Origin: Deltaproteobacteria bacterium
Lineage (GTDB): Bacteria; Lernaellota; Lernaellaia; JACKCT01
Direction: 5' to 3'
Length of the DNA: 58,308 bases
Assembly: GCA_020633895.1 (NCBI GenBank)
Contig: JACKCT010000016.1
Span: 1 to 58,308 of the forward strand
The translations under genes were made by a program, and so were the position numbers. Positions 43,890 to 53,105 of the stretch are shown in pieces (position 1 is the first letter of the stretch; each line of letters starts with the position of its first letter). The notes beneath the pieces were generated by a model. It was not told the DNA's origin and ran no database searches. It saw only the letters and a program-made list of their open reading frames with translations.

Positions 43890-44640
43890 GGGCCGGGGTC
43901 GCTTCCGGGGTAGGCTCGGGAGCAGGCGGCGGAATCGGCGCGGGTGTGGGGCGAGGCGTCGAGGCCATTGCGCCGCCGGTGGCCGTACTCCCGGAGTTAC
44001 CGCCCAAGCCCGGCCAGTTCCAGTCGATCGACCCGTCGGCCAGAGAGTCGATGTAGCTGACGCCGGCCACGAACGCCAAAACCAGGACGACCTTGCCGGC
44101 CTCCACGATATAGTGCCAAATCCGCCCCGCCAGTTCCGGCGACTCGTTCGACATCGCAATGACATCTTCGAAGGTTGCCGCCTCCGGGTAAGCGCGTGAA
44201 GCCGCCATCGCCGCGAGCATCGGGTCGTCGACCGGCGCCGGGGTGACGGCGATACCGCGCGTTTGCAGAATCACTCCCGTGTCGACCTGCGACGACGTTC
44301 CATAGGCGTAGGTCAGGCGCGCGCCGTCCAGGGTTTCGACGGCGTGACGGCCCTTGCGGACCAGATACGCGCCCCGGTCGAAGAAATAGACGTTGCGCAG
44401 GGATTCGCCGTCGGCCAGGAGGCGCAGGGGGCGGCCGTCGGCGCTGCGAGGTTCGAAATGTCCGACGAGAACCACCAAATAGACGAACCGGCCCAGGTCC
44501 GGGGCCGTGGCTTCACCCGTCGGCGGGGGTGTTTGAGGCATTTCCAGAATGGTGACGCCGTCGATTTCCACCGGCGCCGCCCAAGCCGCGCCCGCCAAAA
44601 GGCATATCATCACGGTCACGGCGAAAATTACGCGTTTCAT
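43840..44640 (-). CDS. Exported protein with membrane segment and Pro-rich tail
   Basis: This 266-residue protein of unknown function has a signal peptide ([20 protein letters not shown], cut near AAPVE), a compact beta-rich domain (about 25-130), a membrane helix near [14 protein letters not shown] (about 185) and a Pro/Ala/Glu tail ([20 protein letters not shown] and onward). Such tails often span the cell wall or periplasm. Its 3' end overlaps the epimerase 3' end by 50 bases on the opposite strand. I do not recognise the family. Confidence 0.6.
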   Translation of the reverse strand: MKRVIFAVTVMICLLAGAAWAAPVEIDGVTILEMPQTPPPTGEATAPDLGRFVYLVVLVGHFEPRSADGRPLRLLADGESLRNVYFFDRGAYLVRKGRHAVETLDGARLTYAYGTSSQVDTGVILQTRGIAVTPAPVDDPMLAAMAASRAYPEAATFEDVIAMSNESPELAGRIWHYIVEAGKVVLVLAFVAGVSYIDSLADGSIDWNWPGLGGNSGSTATGGAMASTPRPTPAPIPPPAPEPTPEATPAPTPSSPEPSPQISHPG

Positions 44641-44820
44641 CGTCCGCCTCGCTGATTTTGCCTCAATATATCATGCCGGGACGCCGACAAGAAAAATATT
44701 GACCGAACGACGAAACCATCGGTCCGCGGGATTTGAACGGAATCGTCCGTGCAATAACCTGTCGCTGTGTGGCGAACTTGTGGATATTCCGAGTGTTTTT
44801 CGGGTAGCCCGTCGCGTTTC

Positions 44821-44849
44821 TTGACAAAACGGGGCGGCGTCCCTAAGAA
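44821..44849 (+). promoter_or_regulatory. Sigma70-type promoter of the three-gene set at 44926
   Basis: A perfect TTGACA (44821-44826) is followed after 17 bases by TAAGAAT (44844-44850), about 75 bases before the amidohydrolase ATG. GGAAGGGG lies seven bases before that ATG. Confidence 0.65.
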
Positions 44850-44925
44850 TCCACACTCAGACGGTCGAGATTCGTCACCACTTACATCAGCCATCCAAGG
44901 TTTCAGCGCTGGAAGGGGTGCTTTC

Positions 44926-45780
44926 ATGAAGGTTCTGGATTTTCGCGTACGTCCGCGCGTTCCTTTTTATTACCAGGGACTGGTCCCCACACCGTCCAAG
45001 GAAATCGGTCGTTATATCAAGGTTTACCACGCCGAACCGCGCATGAGCTTTACGTCGATGGAAGAATCCATCACGGAAATGCGGGAGAAGGGCGTCGAGA
45101 AGGGCGTCATTTTCTGTGGACGGCCTGTGGATAACGAGATCGTGGCCACCACGGTCCGCAACTATCCGGACGCGTACGTGGGTCTGGCCGCCGCCCGCCC
45201 GGACATGGGCATTCGCAAGGCCATCGACGATCTGAAGAAAGCCTTCAACGAGTGGGGTCTGGCCGGTTTGAACCACAGCCCCTTCCTGACCGGCGTTCCC
45301 GCCACCGACCGCAACAACTACCCGATCTACGCCCTGTGCGAAGAGATGGGCAAGGTCGCCGTCATCCATAGCTCGGTGCATTACAACCCGGGCACACCGC
45401 TGACCATGGGCGACCCGCTGGCCGTCGATCAGATCGCGGTCGACTTCCCCGGTCTCAAAATCGTCCTGACGCACGCCGGTATCGGCTTCGGCGAGATCGC
45501 CTTCACCGTCGCCAACCGGCACGACAACGTCTATCTGGATTTCACCGCCATCCGGCCCATGATGATGCCGAAATCGGCGCTGCTGATGATCAACGGCCCC
45601 TTGCGCAAAAAGTGCATTTGGGGCACGAACTATCCGTGCCTGGACTACACCGCCCTGGAAGAATGGAAGCCGGTGGTCCAGCCCCACGTCGCGCCCGATT
45701 TCTTCTATAACAACGCGGCGCGGGCGTTGGGCATCGAGGAGGCCAATCCTCCCGTTCCGAAAGAGAAGAAAGCCGGATAG
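44926..45780 (+). CDS. Amidohydrolase-2 (TIM-barrel hydrolase) family protein lacking the N-terminal HxH
   Basis: This 284-residue protein has the amidohydrolase-2 barrel outline: a first strand MKVLDFRVRP, ITEMREKGVEKGVIFCGRP, YVGLAAARPD, VAVIHSSVHYNPG, PGLKIVLTHAGIGF, NVYLDFTA and WGTNYPCLDYT. At the usual HxH metal site after strand 1 there is DFRVRP, so the alpha-metal ligands are missing or replaced; the strand-5 and strand-6 histidines (IHSS, LTHAG) remain. Activity could be altered or lost relative to decarboxylases and lactonases of the family. It is the first gene of a same-strand set with the acyltransferase-like and SGNH genes. Confidence 0.75.
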   Translation: MKVLDFRVRPRVPFYYQGLVPTPSKEIGRYIKVYHAEPRMSFTSMEESITEMREKGVEKGVIFCGRPVDNEIVATTVRNYPDAYVGLAAARPDMGIRKAIDDLKKAFNEWGLAGLNHSPFLTGVPATDRNNYPIYALCEEMGKVAVIHSSVHYNPGTPLTMGDPLAVDQIAVDFPGLKIVLTHAGIGFGEIAFTVANRHDNVYLDFTAIRPMMMPKSALLMINGPLRKKCIWGTNYPCLDYTALEEWKPVVQPHVAPDFFYNNAARALGIEEANPPVPKEKKAG

Positions 45781-45857
45781 ACCGGCTTTAAGATATTTCC
45801 CCATTGGGCGGCGGGACCCTCGATGGTCTCGCCGTGCTGCTTTTTATTGAGGTCGCC

Positions 45858-47264
45858 ATGAGCATCGATCCGAATTACACCGCGCTATTGGACCATTTTT
45901 CCGAGTACGCCATGTCGGTGGAGACCGACGACTATCCGAAAAACGACTTCACCCAGATGCAGTTCAAGGGCCCCATCGACTACAAGGCCATCGCCGAAGC
46001 CTACGACGAGGCGGTCGCCAAGGTCCCGGTGTTCAACTGCCATCTGACCGAGGAGCACAAGGGCCTCTACTACGTGCCCAAGTGGATTTACGATCCGGAG
46101 GTCAAAAACCGACTGATCATCGAGGACTGCCGCCACATGGCCGGCGATCCGTTCGATCCCATGGATTTCTCCACCCGTTACTACCAGGTCAAGACGCGCC
46201 GCCGCATCGACCTGCGCCGCGAGTTTCCGGTGGTGTGCTACCTGCTGCGGGTCAAGGACGACGAGCACATCTTCTCGATCAATTTCCACCACAGCGCCAT
46301 GGACCCGCTCAAGGGGTATATCCTCGTCACCACCATGCTCGAGCGCTACCACGAGATGGTGAAGGGCGAAAAGCCCGATTGGGCCGGCAGCCTGGGCATG
46401 GCCTCGCTGGTGCGCAAGGAGGGCTACGTCAAGCCCATCTCCATGCTCACCTTCGGCCGCGAGCAGATCACCGACGTGCTTATCAAGAACACCAACAGCA
46501 AGGTCGCCAACGTGGCCACCGCCCAGGTGAAGGATCCCGCCGAATGCAAGGGCCGCCACTCCCTGCGGGCCGTGATCGACGACCCGAAGATCGTCGAGGG
46601 CCTGTTCAAGCGGGCCTCGCGCAATCAGGCGACGGTCAACGACCTGGTCTTCGCCTGCGCGCGGAAGATCCTCACCGATTGGAACCGGGAGCGGGGCGCG
46701 AAGGTGGGGCGGTTTCGGTTCATGCTGATCACCAGCCTGGCCGGGCGCATGCCGGAAACGAAAGGCGAGGGCGCGGGGCTGTCGGGCCTGAACTTCGTGC
46801 ACAAGGACCCGGACGCGGACCTGGACGCCATGATGCGCGACTTCCGTGACCAGCGCCGCAACCAGCTCGAACGCGGCGTGGATGTGCAGTTCAACTACAC
46901 CCTGCGCAAGATCGTGCAGGCCACGCGCGTCCTGCCTCTGTCCAAGCGGACCAAGCTGGTGCGTCGACTCATCGAACGCATCCCGTGCACGTTCTACCTG
47001 TCGAACCTGGGCACGGTGTGGCCCAAGTCCAAGGGATCCATGGAGTCGACGATCGTCAAAGTCGGCGATTTCGAAATCAACGACATGCACTCCTCGGCAT
47101 CCATCTCCCGCAACCTGGGCCTGGGCCTGACCATCCGTTCCCACAACAACCGGATGTACCTCAACTACGTTTGCGACCGCTTCCGCTTCTCGCTGGAAGA
47201 GGCCAAGGACATCACCGATCGCCTGACCGCCGAGATCATCGCGGCCGCCGATCCGGTGGAGTAA
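45858..47264 (+). CDS. Condensation-domain/PapA-like acyltransferase
   Basis: This 468-residue protein carries the acyltransferase motif HHSAMD (His144-His145 to Asp149, the HHxxxD of NRPS condensation domains, WS/DGAT and PapA-type acyltransferases) in SINFHHSAMDP. The second-half fold is indicated by RASRNQATVNDLVFACARKIL and FYLSNLGTVWPKSKG, which resembles the DFGWG-side strand and floor loop of the family without the exact motif. It may join an acyl thioester to an alcohol or amine. TGAGG precedes the ATG. It lies 77 bases after the amidohydrolase-like gene and 25 before the SGNH gene, consistent with one operon. Confidence 0.75.
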   Translation: MSIDPNYTALLDHFSEYAMSVETDDYPKNDFTQMQFKGPIDYKAIAEAYDEAVAKVPVFNCHLTEEHKGLYYVPKWIYDPEVKNRLIIEDCRHMAGDPFDPMDFSTRYYQVKTRRRIDLRREFPVVCYLLRVKDDEHIFSINFHHSAMDPLKGYILVTTMLERYHEMVKGEKPDWAGSLGMASLVRKEGYVKPISMLTFGREQITDVLIKNTNSKVANVATAQVKDPAECKGRHSLRAVIDDPKIVEGLFKRASRNQATVNDLVFACARKILTDWNRERGAKVGRFRFMLITSLAGRMPETKGEGAGLSGLNFVHKDPDADLDAMMRDFRDQRRNQLERGVDVQFNYTLRKIVQATRVLPLSKRTKLVRRLIERIPCTFYLSNLGTVWPKSKGSMESTIVKVGDFEINDMHSSASISRNLGLGLTIRSHNNRMYLNYVCDRFRFSLEEAKDITDRLTAEIIAAADPVE

Positions 47265-47289
47265 AGGGCGCTCGCCCGAAGGATCGCCC

Positions 47290-48645
47290 ATGCCCGCCGC
47301 CGTCACGCGAACCTTCCTGGTCTGGCGGCGGCGTCTCAAAAAAATCCTGTTTGCCGTCGTTCCGGCCGTCGTCCTCCTCGTGGGGGCGACGGTCGTTTTG
47401 CGTGGGCTGGAAGAAAAAGAGGTCATCGACACGCACCGCCCCGACGATGTCGTGATCTCTCATCCCGGTAGCCAGCTCAAGATTGTCGAGGAAAACGGAA
47501 AGCGCTACTTCGACTATTACCCGCCGGGCATGATCCGCATGCACCTGCCGGTGGACAAGGAGCCGAACACCTGGCGGGCGATCGTGGCGGGCGGTTCGTT
47601 CGCCATGGGCTCGCCCTATGTGCATCAGGAGCCGGCGTCGGCGATGACCGGCATGGGCGGCATCCCCGACTGGCTCGGCGCCGAGTTGGCGGTGCGTTTT
47701 CCCGGCAAGCAAATCCAGGTGGTCAACGCCGGGGCGGGGGGACAGAACGCGTCGCGGGTGGCCAACGTCGTCAAGGACCTGCTGGATATCCAACCGGACC
47801 TGGTCATCGTCGCCACGGGCAACAACGAGGGCTACGTCCCGGCCACGCCGTTCAACGACGAGCTGCACGACTGGATTGTCTACCGGGCGATGAAGAAAGT
47901 GCTTATCGGCCGGCCGCCGCCGGCTCAGCGGTCCTACTTCACGCCCCAGGACGACGACACGCAGGAGATTGTGCGCCGGTATCACCAGGCGATTCAAAGC
48001 ATCGTCGGCGACACCAAGGCCGGCGGCGTGCCGCTGATGCTCTGCACCCTTCCGATCAATCTGCATTACGTCAAAACCGTTCAGACGCATGGGCAGCCGA
48101 TCCCTTATCCCACCGACGACCGCGATATGATGGAAGGCAATCGCCTGCTCAACGAACACAAATACGAAGAGGCGATCGAGGCCTATTCCAAGAGCGAAAA
48201 TCAGGCCTACGCCGCCCGGTTCATCGCGTACGCGCTGGAGCGTCTGGAGCGTTACGACGAGGCGCGGGATTTCTACAAAATCTACGTCGAGCACAATCCC
48301 AACAACCGCATGCGTCCGTCGTTCAACGAATACTTGCGTCAGTTGGCGGCGTCCGAGCCGTCGGTGCATCTGACGGATTTGGAAAAGGCGATGGAGGACA
48401 TCTCCGAGCACGGCATTCCGGGCTACGAGCATTTCCTGGACTACTGCCACTTGGATTGGAAAGCTTATTGGGAGATGTCGAAGGTCGTTGTCGACCGCAT
48501 CCTGCAAGACAAGCTCATCCGTGGCGGGCCCGGCGAGCCCAAGGATCGGCCCACGGTGGGATCGTTGATTTTGGACAACCGCTGGGACGTGCTGATGTCC
48601 AGCAAGACGGCTATCGAGGAACGCAAATTTCGCGGGGCGAATTGA
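47290..48645 (+). CDS. Membrane-anchored SGNH/GDSL-type hydrolase
   Basis: This 451-residue protein has an N-terminal membrane anchor (about 17-38), then an SGNH-hydrolase domain: the nucleophile block AGGSFAMGSP (Ser103), NAGAGGQNASRV (Gly), VIVATGNNEG (Asn) and a distal DYCHLDWKAYW with the Asp/His pair. TPR-like helices (RLLNEHKYEEAIEAYSKSE, ALERLERYDEARDFYKIY) are inserted before the last block. The acyl-esterase fold and the preceding acyltransferase suggest work on the same acylated product, but that is inference. The gene is closed 11 bases before the convergent rhomboid gene. Confidence 0.75.
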   Translation: MPAAVTRTFLVWRRRLKKILFAVVPAVVLLVGATVVLRGLEEKEVIDTHRPDDVVISHPGSQLKIVEENGKRYFDYYPPGMIRMHLPVDKEPNTWRAIVAGGSFAMGSPYVHQEPASAMTGMGGIPDWLGAELAVRFPGKQIQVVNAGAGGQNASRVANVVKDLLDIQPDLVIVATGNNEGYVPATPFNDELHDWIVYRAMKKVLIGRPPPAQRSYFTPQDDDTQEIVRRYHQAIQSIVGDTKAGGVPLMLCTLPINLHYVKTVQTHGQPIPYPTDDRDMMEGNRLLNEHKYEEAIEAYSKSENQAYAARFIAYALERLERYDEARDFYKIYVEHNPNNRMRPSFNEYLRQLAASEPSVHLTDLEKAMEDISEHGIPGYEHFLDYCHLDWKAYWEMSKVVVDRILQDKLIRGGPGEPKDRPTVGSLILDNRWDVLMSSKTAIEERKFRGAN

Positions 48646-48656
48646 CGACGGCGCGG

Positions 48657-50186
48657 CTAGGGCGAACTCGCCAGGCGCATTCTGGCGTCCTCGGCCAGGG
48701 GATGCTCGGGATAGCCGTCGATCAGGCGTTGCAGGCGCGCGGCGGCGTCGGCGTTTTGATTGGCGTAGTCGCGCAGGACACGAGCGCTTTGATAAAGCGC
48801 CTTGGGCGCCAAGGGCGAATCGGGGCGCGAACGGGCCAACTCGTCGTAGAGATCCACGGCCTCGGCGATTTCCATGCGATCTTCAAATAACTTCGCCAAG
48901 TCGAAAAGCTGCCGATCGGGAACCGCCAGCGTCCGGCCTTGCTTGGCGAAAATCCCGCGCAGATCCCGCACCAGACCCAGGTTGTCGGTCTGCTCGGCGA
49001 GGGTGAGAACCTGCCGGGCCAGTTCGCCCGCGCGTTCCATGTCCCCCAGGCCCAGGGCGATCTCCACGCCGGTTTTAAGCCCCTCGACGTTGCCGGGATG
49101 GGCCGTGAGAAATTCGTCGATCAACGGCGCCGCGTCGGCGTAGCGTTCGCCCATCAGGTAGCGCCAGGCCTCGTGCAGGGGCGCGTAGTCGGTGCGGACA
49201 TTGGCCTTCATGTAGTCCAGGCTTTCTTTTTCCAATTCCACGACGCTGCGTTTGGTGAGTCCGACGAGCATCAGCGTGCCCATCATCCCCGCGCCGAAGG
49301 CGAATCCGCCCGCGTGGGCCCAATAGGCGATGGGCGCGTCGTCCAAGCCGTAGCCGTGTCCGGCGAGAACCTGCATCGCGAACCAAAATGGCAGCAGGAC
49401 GAACGCCGGTACCCAGGTTTTGCCCCAGCGGACGACGACAAAGATCCACAAAAGCCAGAACATCTGGATCTTGGAACGAAAGAAACGCACCAGGTATCCG
49501 CCCATCAGCGCCGCCGCCGCGCCGGACGCGCCGATGACGGGTTGGGTCGATCCGAGGTGCATCGCGCCTTGGCAAAGGGCCGCGACGATCGCCCCGCCGA
49601 AATAAAACGCCAGGAAGAGTCCGGCGCCCAGCACGTCCTCGATGATCGCTCCGGCCAGGTAAATGATCAGCAGATTTCCCAGCAGATGCAGCATCCCGGC
49701 GTGCAGGAAGGCGTAGGTCACGGTCGTCTTGGGATCGTGATCGGCCGGGGTGAAGGCGTATTCGCCCAACAGGCTCGCGGCCCGGGCCTCGCGGAGCGTT
49801 TCGTTGAGGCCCAGATATTCCCGATAGAGGGGGTGCGTATCGCCGACCAGACGCCCGGCGGTGAAATCGTCCCAGACCTGCGTGACCTTCTCTTGGAGTT
49901 TCGCTTTGAAGTCGACGGCGTTGTGCGCCTCCAGATCGGTTATGGAATCCAGCACGCCGTGCAGTGCCGTCGCGGGCGGGTTGTCGGCGTATTGCAGTTC
50001 GGTAAACACTCGGAGCCGAAGCTTGTTCATCTCCTGCTCGATCAGGCCGATGCGTTCTTCCTGGGAGAGGATCGTACCGATGGTCAGGGCGAAGAAAAGG
50101 ACGTTCGCCGCCAGCAGCGCGTAGGTAAACCACGGCTGGCGACGCATGCGCGACTGCTCGTGGCCCAGGGGAATGACGAAAAACAA
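48657..50186 (-). CDS. Rhomboid-family intramembrane serine protease with TPR tail
   Basis: This 509-residue rhomboid has the catalytic Ser221 in IGASGAAAAL and His291 in WAHAGGFAFG. The HAGMLHLLGN motif (162-171) is also present. A large soluble loop of about 110 residues (45-155) separates the first helix from the rest. The C-terminal 180 residues form TPR-like helices (YADAAPLIDEFLTAHPGN, EIAEAVDLYDELARSRP). It cleaves membrane proteins; substrate unknown. Start is TTG at 50186 with GAGG upstream, 29 bases after the Zn-ribbon propeller gene, which is likely in the same operon. Confidence 0.85.
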   Translation of the reverse strand: MFFVIPLGHEQSRMRRQPWFTYALLAANVLFFALTIGTILSQEERIGLIEQEMNKLRLRVFTELQYADNPPATALHGVLDSITDLEAHNAVDFKAKLQEKVTQVWDDFTAGRLVGDTHPLYREYLGLNETLREARAASLLGEYAFTPADHDPKTTVTYAFLHAGMLHLLGNLLIIYLAGAIIEDVLGAGLFLAFYFGGAIVAALCQGAMHLGSTQPVIGASGAAAALMGGYLVRFFRSKIQMFWLLWIFVVVRWGKTWVPAFVLLPFWFAMQVLAGHGYGLDDAPIAYWAHAGGFAFGAGMMGTLMLVGLTKRSVVELEKESLDYMKANVRTDYAPLHEAWRYLMGERYADAAPLIDEFLTAHPGNVEGLKTGVEIALGLGDMERAGELARQVLTLAEQTDNLGLVRDLRGIFAKQGRTLAVPDRQLFDLAKLFEDRMEIAEAVDLYDELARSRPDSPLAPKALYQSARVLRDYANQNADAAARLQRLIDGYPEHPLAEDARMRLASSP

Positions 50187-50215
50187 ACCGGGATTACCTC
50201 AACGCCGGCGGCGGC

Positions 50216-51832
50216 TTACAGCTTTGACGCCCAGATTTCGTGGCGCATTTCGACATACTCCACCTGAAAGGCGATGCTCGATCCGTCCGGCGAAAAATCC
50301 GGCGCCGAGCGGGACCGGAATTTCTTGCTGGGCAGGCGACGCAGTCCGGCGCCGTCCACGCCGACGATGAACAGGTCCGCCAGATAGTTCGTGTCGCCGC
50401 CGATGGCGCCCAGGGGCGATTCCATCGATTCGCTACGGGGTTTGTCCGGATTCACGAAAATCCCTTCGAAGACCACCGATTTGCCGTCCGGGCTGACGGC
50501 GAAATCGCGGAAGTATTCGTAGTCCTCGCCCTTGGTGAGCAACACGCGCCGGTCGGTTCCGTCCGGATTCATGACGAACAGGGAGTTCTCGTAGCCGTTC
50601 GGATCGGTGTAGCCCAGGACGAAGAGCTTGGATCCGTCGGGGCTGAAGGTCGGCCGATCGAACAGGCCCTCGTCGGTGACGGCGACGGTCTGCTCGGTCA
50701 CGACATCGAAGACGTAGATGTCGCCCCGGTAGTTGGAGACGTCGTCGTAGGCGTCCGGGTTGTACCGGGCTTCGTTGTAGAGAGCTTCCTGTCGCCGCTG
50801 ATCCCGGGCCTGGAAGGCGATCTTTTTGCCGTCGGGGGAAAACGACGGGCTGGAGCACTCCATGGCGCTGATCTTAAACGAGTTGCCCGTTTCGGTGTTG
50901 TAGAGAAAGAGCGCGTCGTTTTCGTGCATCGCCGCCGGGTCGTTCCATCCCAGATCCGCCACGTAGGCCAGCTTGCGTCCGTCGGGAGACCAGGAGAACT
51001 CGCGCGCGTTGACCAGGCTCGACGGGACTCCGCCGTCCGCGGCGACTCGGTATACGGTGGGTTTCCATGTTTCGTCGACGTTGACGAACGACAGGTCGCC
51101 GGTGCCGGGGATCCAATTGAATTCGGGACGGGTGCCGACGAATTTGGCGATGGATCGCGGGTCGCCGGATTCGGCGTCGACGACCATCAGATGGGATTCC
51201 TCCTGCTTGCCGGCCAGGGAGTCGACGATGCCGAAGACGGTGAATTTGGGCGCCTTGACGAAGGCGATCTTGGTGCCGTCGGGGGAGTACTTGGGTTGGA
51301 GGGCGTCCATCTTCTCTCCGGAAAACGCGGCCACGCGCCAGGCGGAAGGAAAGAGAACGCGATAGGCGAAATACGCCGCGACCAGGGCGAGGACGACGCC
51401 GGCCGCGATGCCCACCGCGCGGACCAGTTTTCGGGACTCGGCCGACTGGCGGGTGACGGTTTGGTATTCCTCGGCGGCCGCGGCGTCGGGGCCATCGATC
51501 AGGATGCGGAGCTTTTGTTTGAGAAATTTATTCTCCGGGTCCAGTGCGACCGCATCCTGCATGTAGGCGATGGCGCGGGGCATGGCCTTGAGGTCCTTGT
51601 AGAGCCCGGAGAGCTGCACGCACACCGCCACACTCGGGCCCTCGGCGTATTTCTCTTCCAGTTCCCGGATGCGCTTGGCCGTTTGGGGCGGGGCCATGGA
51701 CAAGAGGGCTTCGTGTTCCGCCTCGGCCTCCTCGGCTTTGATCGCGGTTTCGGTTTTCGCGCCGCATTCGGGGCAGGTCAGGGCGTCGGTGTCCAGCTTG
51801 GCGCCGCACGATTGGCAAATCTGAATATCCAT
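50216..51832 (-). CDS. Zinc-ribbon membrane protein with TolB-like WD40/PD40 propeller
   Basis: This 538-residue protein begins with a double zinc-ribbon (CQSCGAKLDTDALTCPECGA, residues 6-25). Helices with a TPR-like pattern follow (to about 115), then one membrane segment (AVGIAAGVVLALVAAYFAYR, about 140-160). The rest is a PD40/TolB-like propeller with repeated YSPDGTKIAFVKA-like and FSPDGKKIAFQAR-like blades. The topology places the ribbon in the cytoplasm and the propeller outside. It probably works with the rhomboid gene 29 bases downstream. GAGGAGG precedes the ATG. Confidence 0.75.
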   Translation of the reverse strand: MDIQICQSCGAKLDTDALTCPECGAKTETAIKAEEAEAEHEALLSMAPPQTAKRIRELEEKYAEGPSVAVCVQLSGLYKDLKAMPRAIAYMQDAVALDPENKFLKQKLRILIDGPDAAAAEEYQTVTRQSAESRKLVRAVGIAAGVVLALVAAYFAYRVLFPSAWRVAAFSGEKMDALQPKYSPDGTKIAFVKAPKFTVFGIVDSLAGKQEESHLMVVDAESGDPRSIAKFVGTRPEFNWIPGTGDLSFVNVDETWKPTVYRVAADGGVPSSLVNAREFSWSPDGRKLAYVADLGWNDPAAMHENDALFLYNTETGNSFKISAMECSSPSFSPDGKKIAFQARDQRRQEALYNEARYNPDAYDDVSNYRGDIYVFDVVTEQTVAVTDEGLFDRPTFSPDGSKLFVLGYTDPNGYENSLFVMNPDGTDRRVLLTKGEDYEYFRDFAVSPDGKSVVFEGIFVNPDKPRSESMESPLGAIGGDTNYLADLFIVGVDGAGLRRLPSKKFRSRSAPDFSPDGSSIAFQVEYVEMRHEIWASKL

Positions 51833-52030
51833 GAAAATCCTCCTCGTGGACCGCGTTCGAAGGCGACCGCCACGCCGTTCCCCGCGCGCGCCCGCGGCCG
51901 ATTCGACGGCGCGAGGCCGTATCGAATCGATGGGATCGGCGAGGGCTTCGAACGTATCTTTTCAAATCTTACCGGCTGAAAAGTTCACGGCAAGGAAAAG
52001 ATCGGCCCGGATTTGTCCCGGGGCTGTCGG

Positions 52031-53008
52031 TTAGCGCAAGGCGAGGACTTTGCGGAAGTGTTGGTAGACTTTTTCGTTGGCGCCGCCGGACATGCCGATG
52101 GTCGTGTAGTGGCCGCCGAAGACGAAATAAAGCTCGGGCTTGCCGTAGGTTTCGTGCGTCTTGAGGACGACGTCCTTGACGACGATATCGTCCATGGCCG
52201 CGTTGACCATCACAATGCGCGAGGGGTCGAGCCGGTCGGCATAGGTGGCTGGGTCGACTTCCTTGATCTGGGGCCGGAAGTATTCGACCAGTTGGGCGCG
52301 GGGGATGTCGGCCTGTTCGGCCAAGCCCGAACGCAAGTTGCGCACGCGCCGGAAGCCGCTGCTGGCCAGGATGTCGGGCAGGTGGGCGGCCGAGACGATG
52401 AAGCCGGCGGCCTTGACGCGCTCGTCCGAGGCCATGGTCAGCGCGCCCACGATGCCGCCCAGGGAAATGCCCATCACCGCGACGCGGTCCTTGTCCACGT
52501 AGGGCAGCTCGTCCATGTAGTCGATGGCCCGTCTCGCGTCGATGACCGCCTGTTGGATCTGCTTTTGCGTGTAGCTCATGGGCTTATCGGGGCGGAAGAA
52601 AAACTCCCGACGACGCATCCCGATCACGACGAAGCCGCGCTTGGCGTAGTACTTGGCGAATTCCTTGACCAGCTTATACGGCCCGCCGGTGGGAGGCAGG
52701 ATCACCAGGGCAGGGTAGGTCTTGGTCTTGTCGAGCGGCTCGTAGAAGTAGCCCTTGGCGTGTTTTTCCTTGGTCTCGTCAAAATCGCGCACGCGCCATT
52801 TGATCTCGCGCGTGATGTAGTCCTTGGTCTTCTCGGTCTTGCCGAAAAAACGTGTGGGAACTTCGGCGGTCTTGTCGTAGGCAAACGGCGCCAACTCTTC
52901 CTTGCCGGCGGTGGGCACCTCGGCGCTCATGGGCCCCTGAAATTCGTAGTGGTAGCAACCGGTAACGGCGAGCATCACCAACGCGAGCACGGCGACAAGG
53001 CGCGGCAT
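52031..53008 (-). CDS. Alpha/beta-hydrolase lipoprotein
   Basis: This 325-residue lipoprotein (leader ending in AVTGC, Cys18) has an alpha/beta-hydrolase core: LVILPPTGGPYK (oxyanion region), VAVMGISLGGIVGAL (nucleophile Ser182), AAMDDIVVKD (Asp) and VFGGHYTTIG (His). It could be an esterase or acyl-peptide-type hydrolase. The ATG at 53008 is chosen because GGAG lies eight bases upstream; in-frame ATG and GTG codons 6 and 9 bases earlier are too close to it. A 198-base gap separates it from the preceding Zn-ribbon gene, with nothing recognisable. Confidence 0.75.
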   Translation of the reverse strand: MPRLVAVLALVMLAVTGCYHYEFQGPMSAEVPTAGKEELAPFAYDKTAEVPTRFFGKTEKTKDYITREIKWRVRDFDETKEKHAKGYFYEPLDKTKTYPALVILPPTGGPYKLVKEFAKYYAKRGFVVIGMRRREFFFRPDKPMSYTQKQIQQAVIDARRAIDYMDELPYVDKDRVAVMGISLGGIVGALTMASDERVKAAGFIVSAAHLPDILASSGFRRVRNLRSGLAEQADIPRAQLVEYFRPQIKEVDPATYADRLDPSRIVMVNAAMDDIVVKDVVLKTHETYGKPELYFVFGGHYTTIGMSGGANEKVYQHFRKVLALR

Positions 53009-53105
53009 GGGCATCACTCCAAGGGCAAGTAAGGGCCCATTGTGCGGGATTGAGCGGCGGTTGTCACGAGGGGCGGTCGGCGACGTGGACGTCCGATCCG
53101 CGCCC

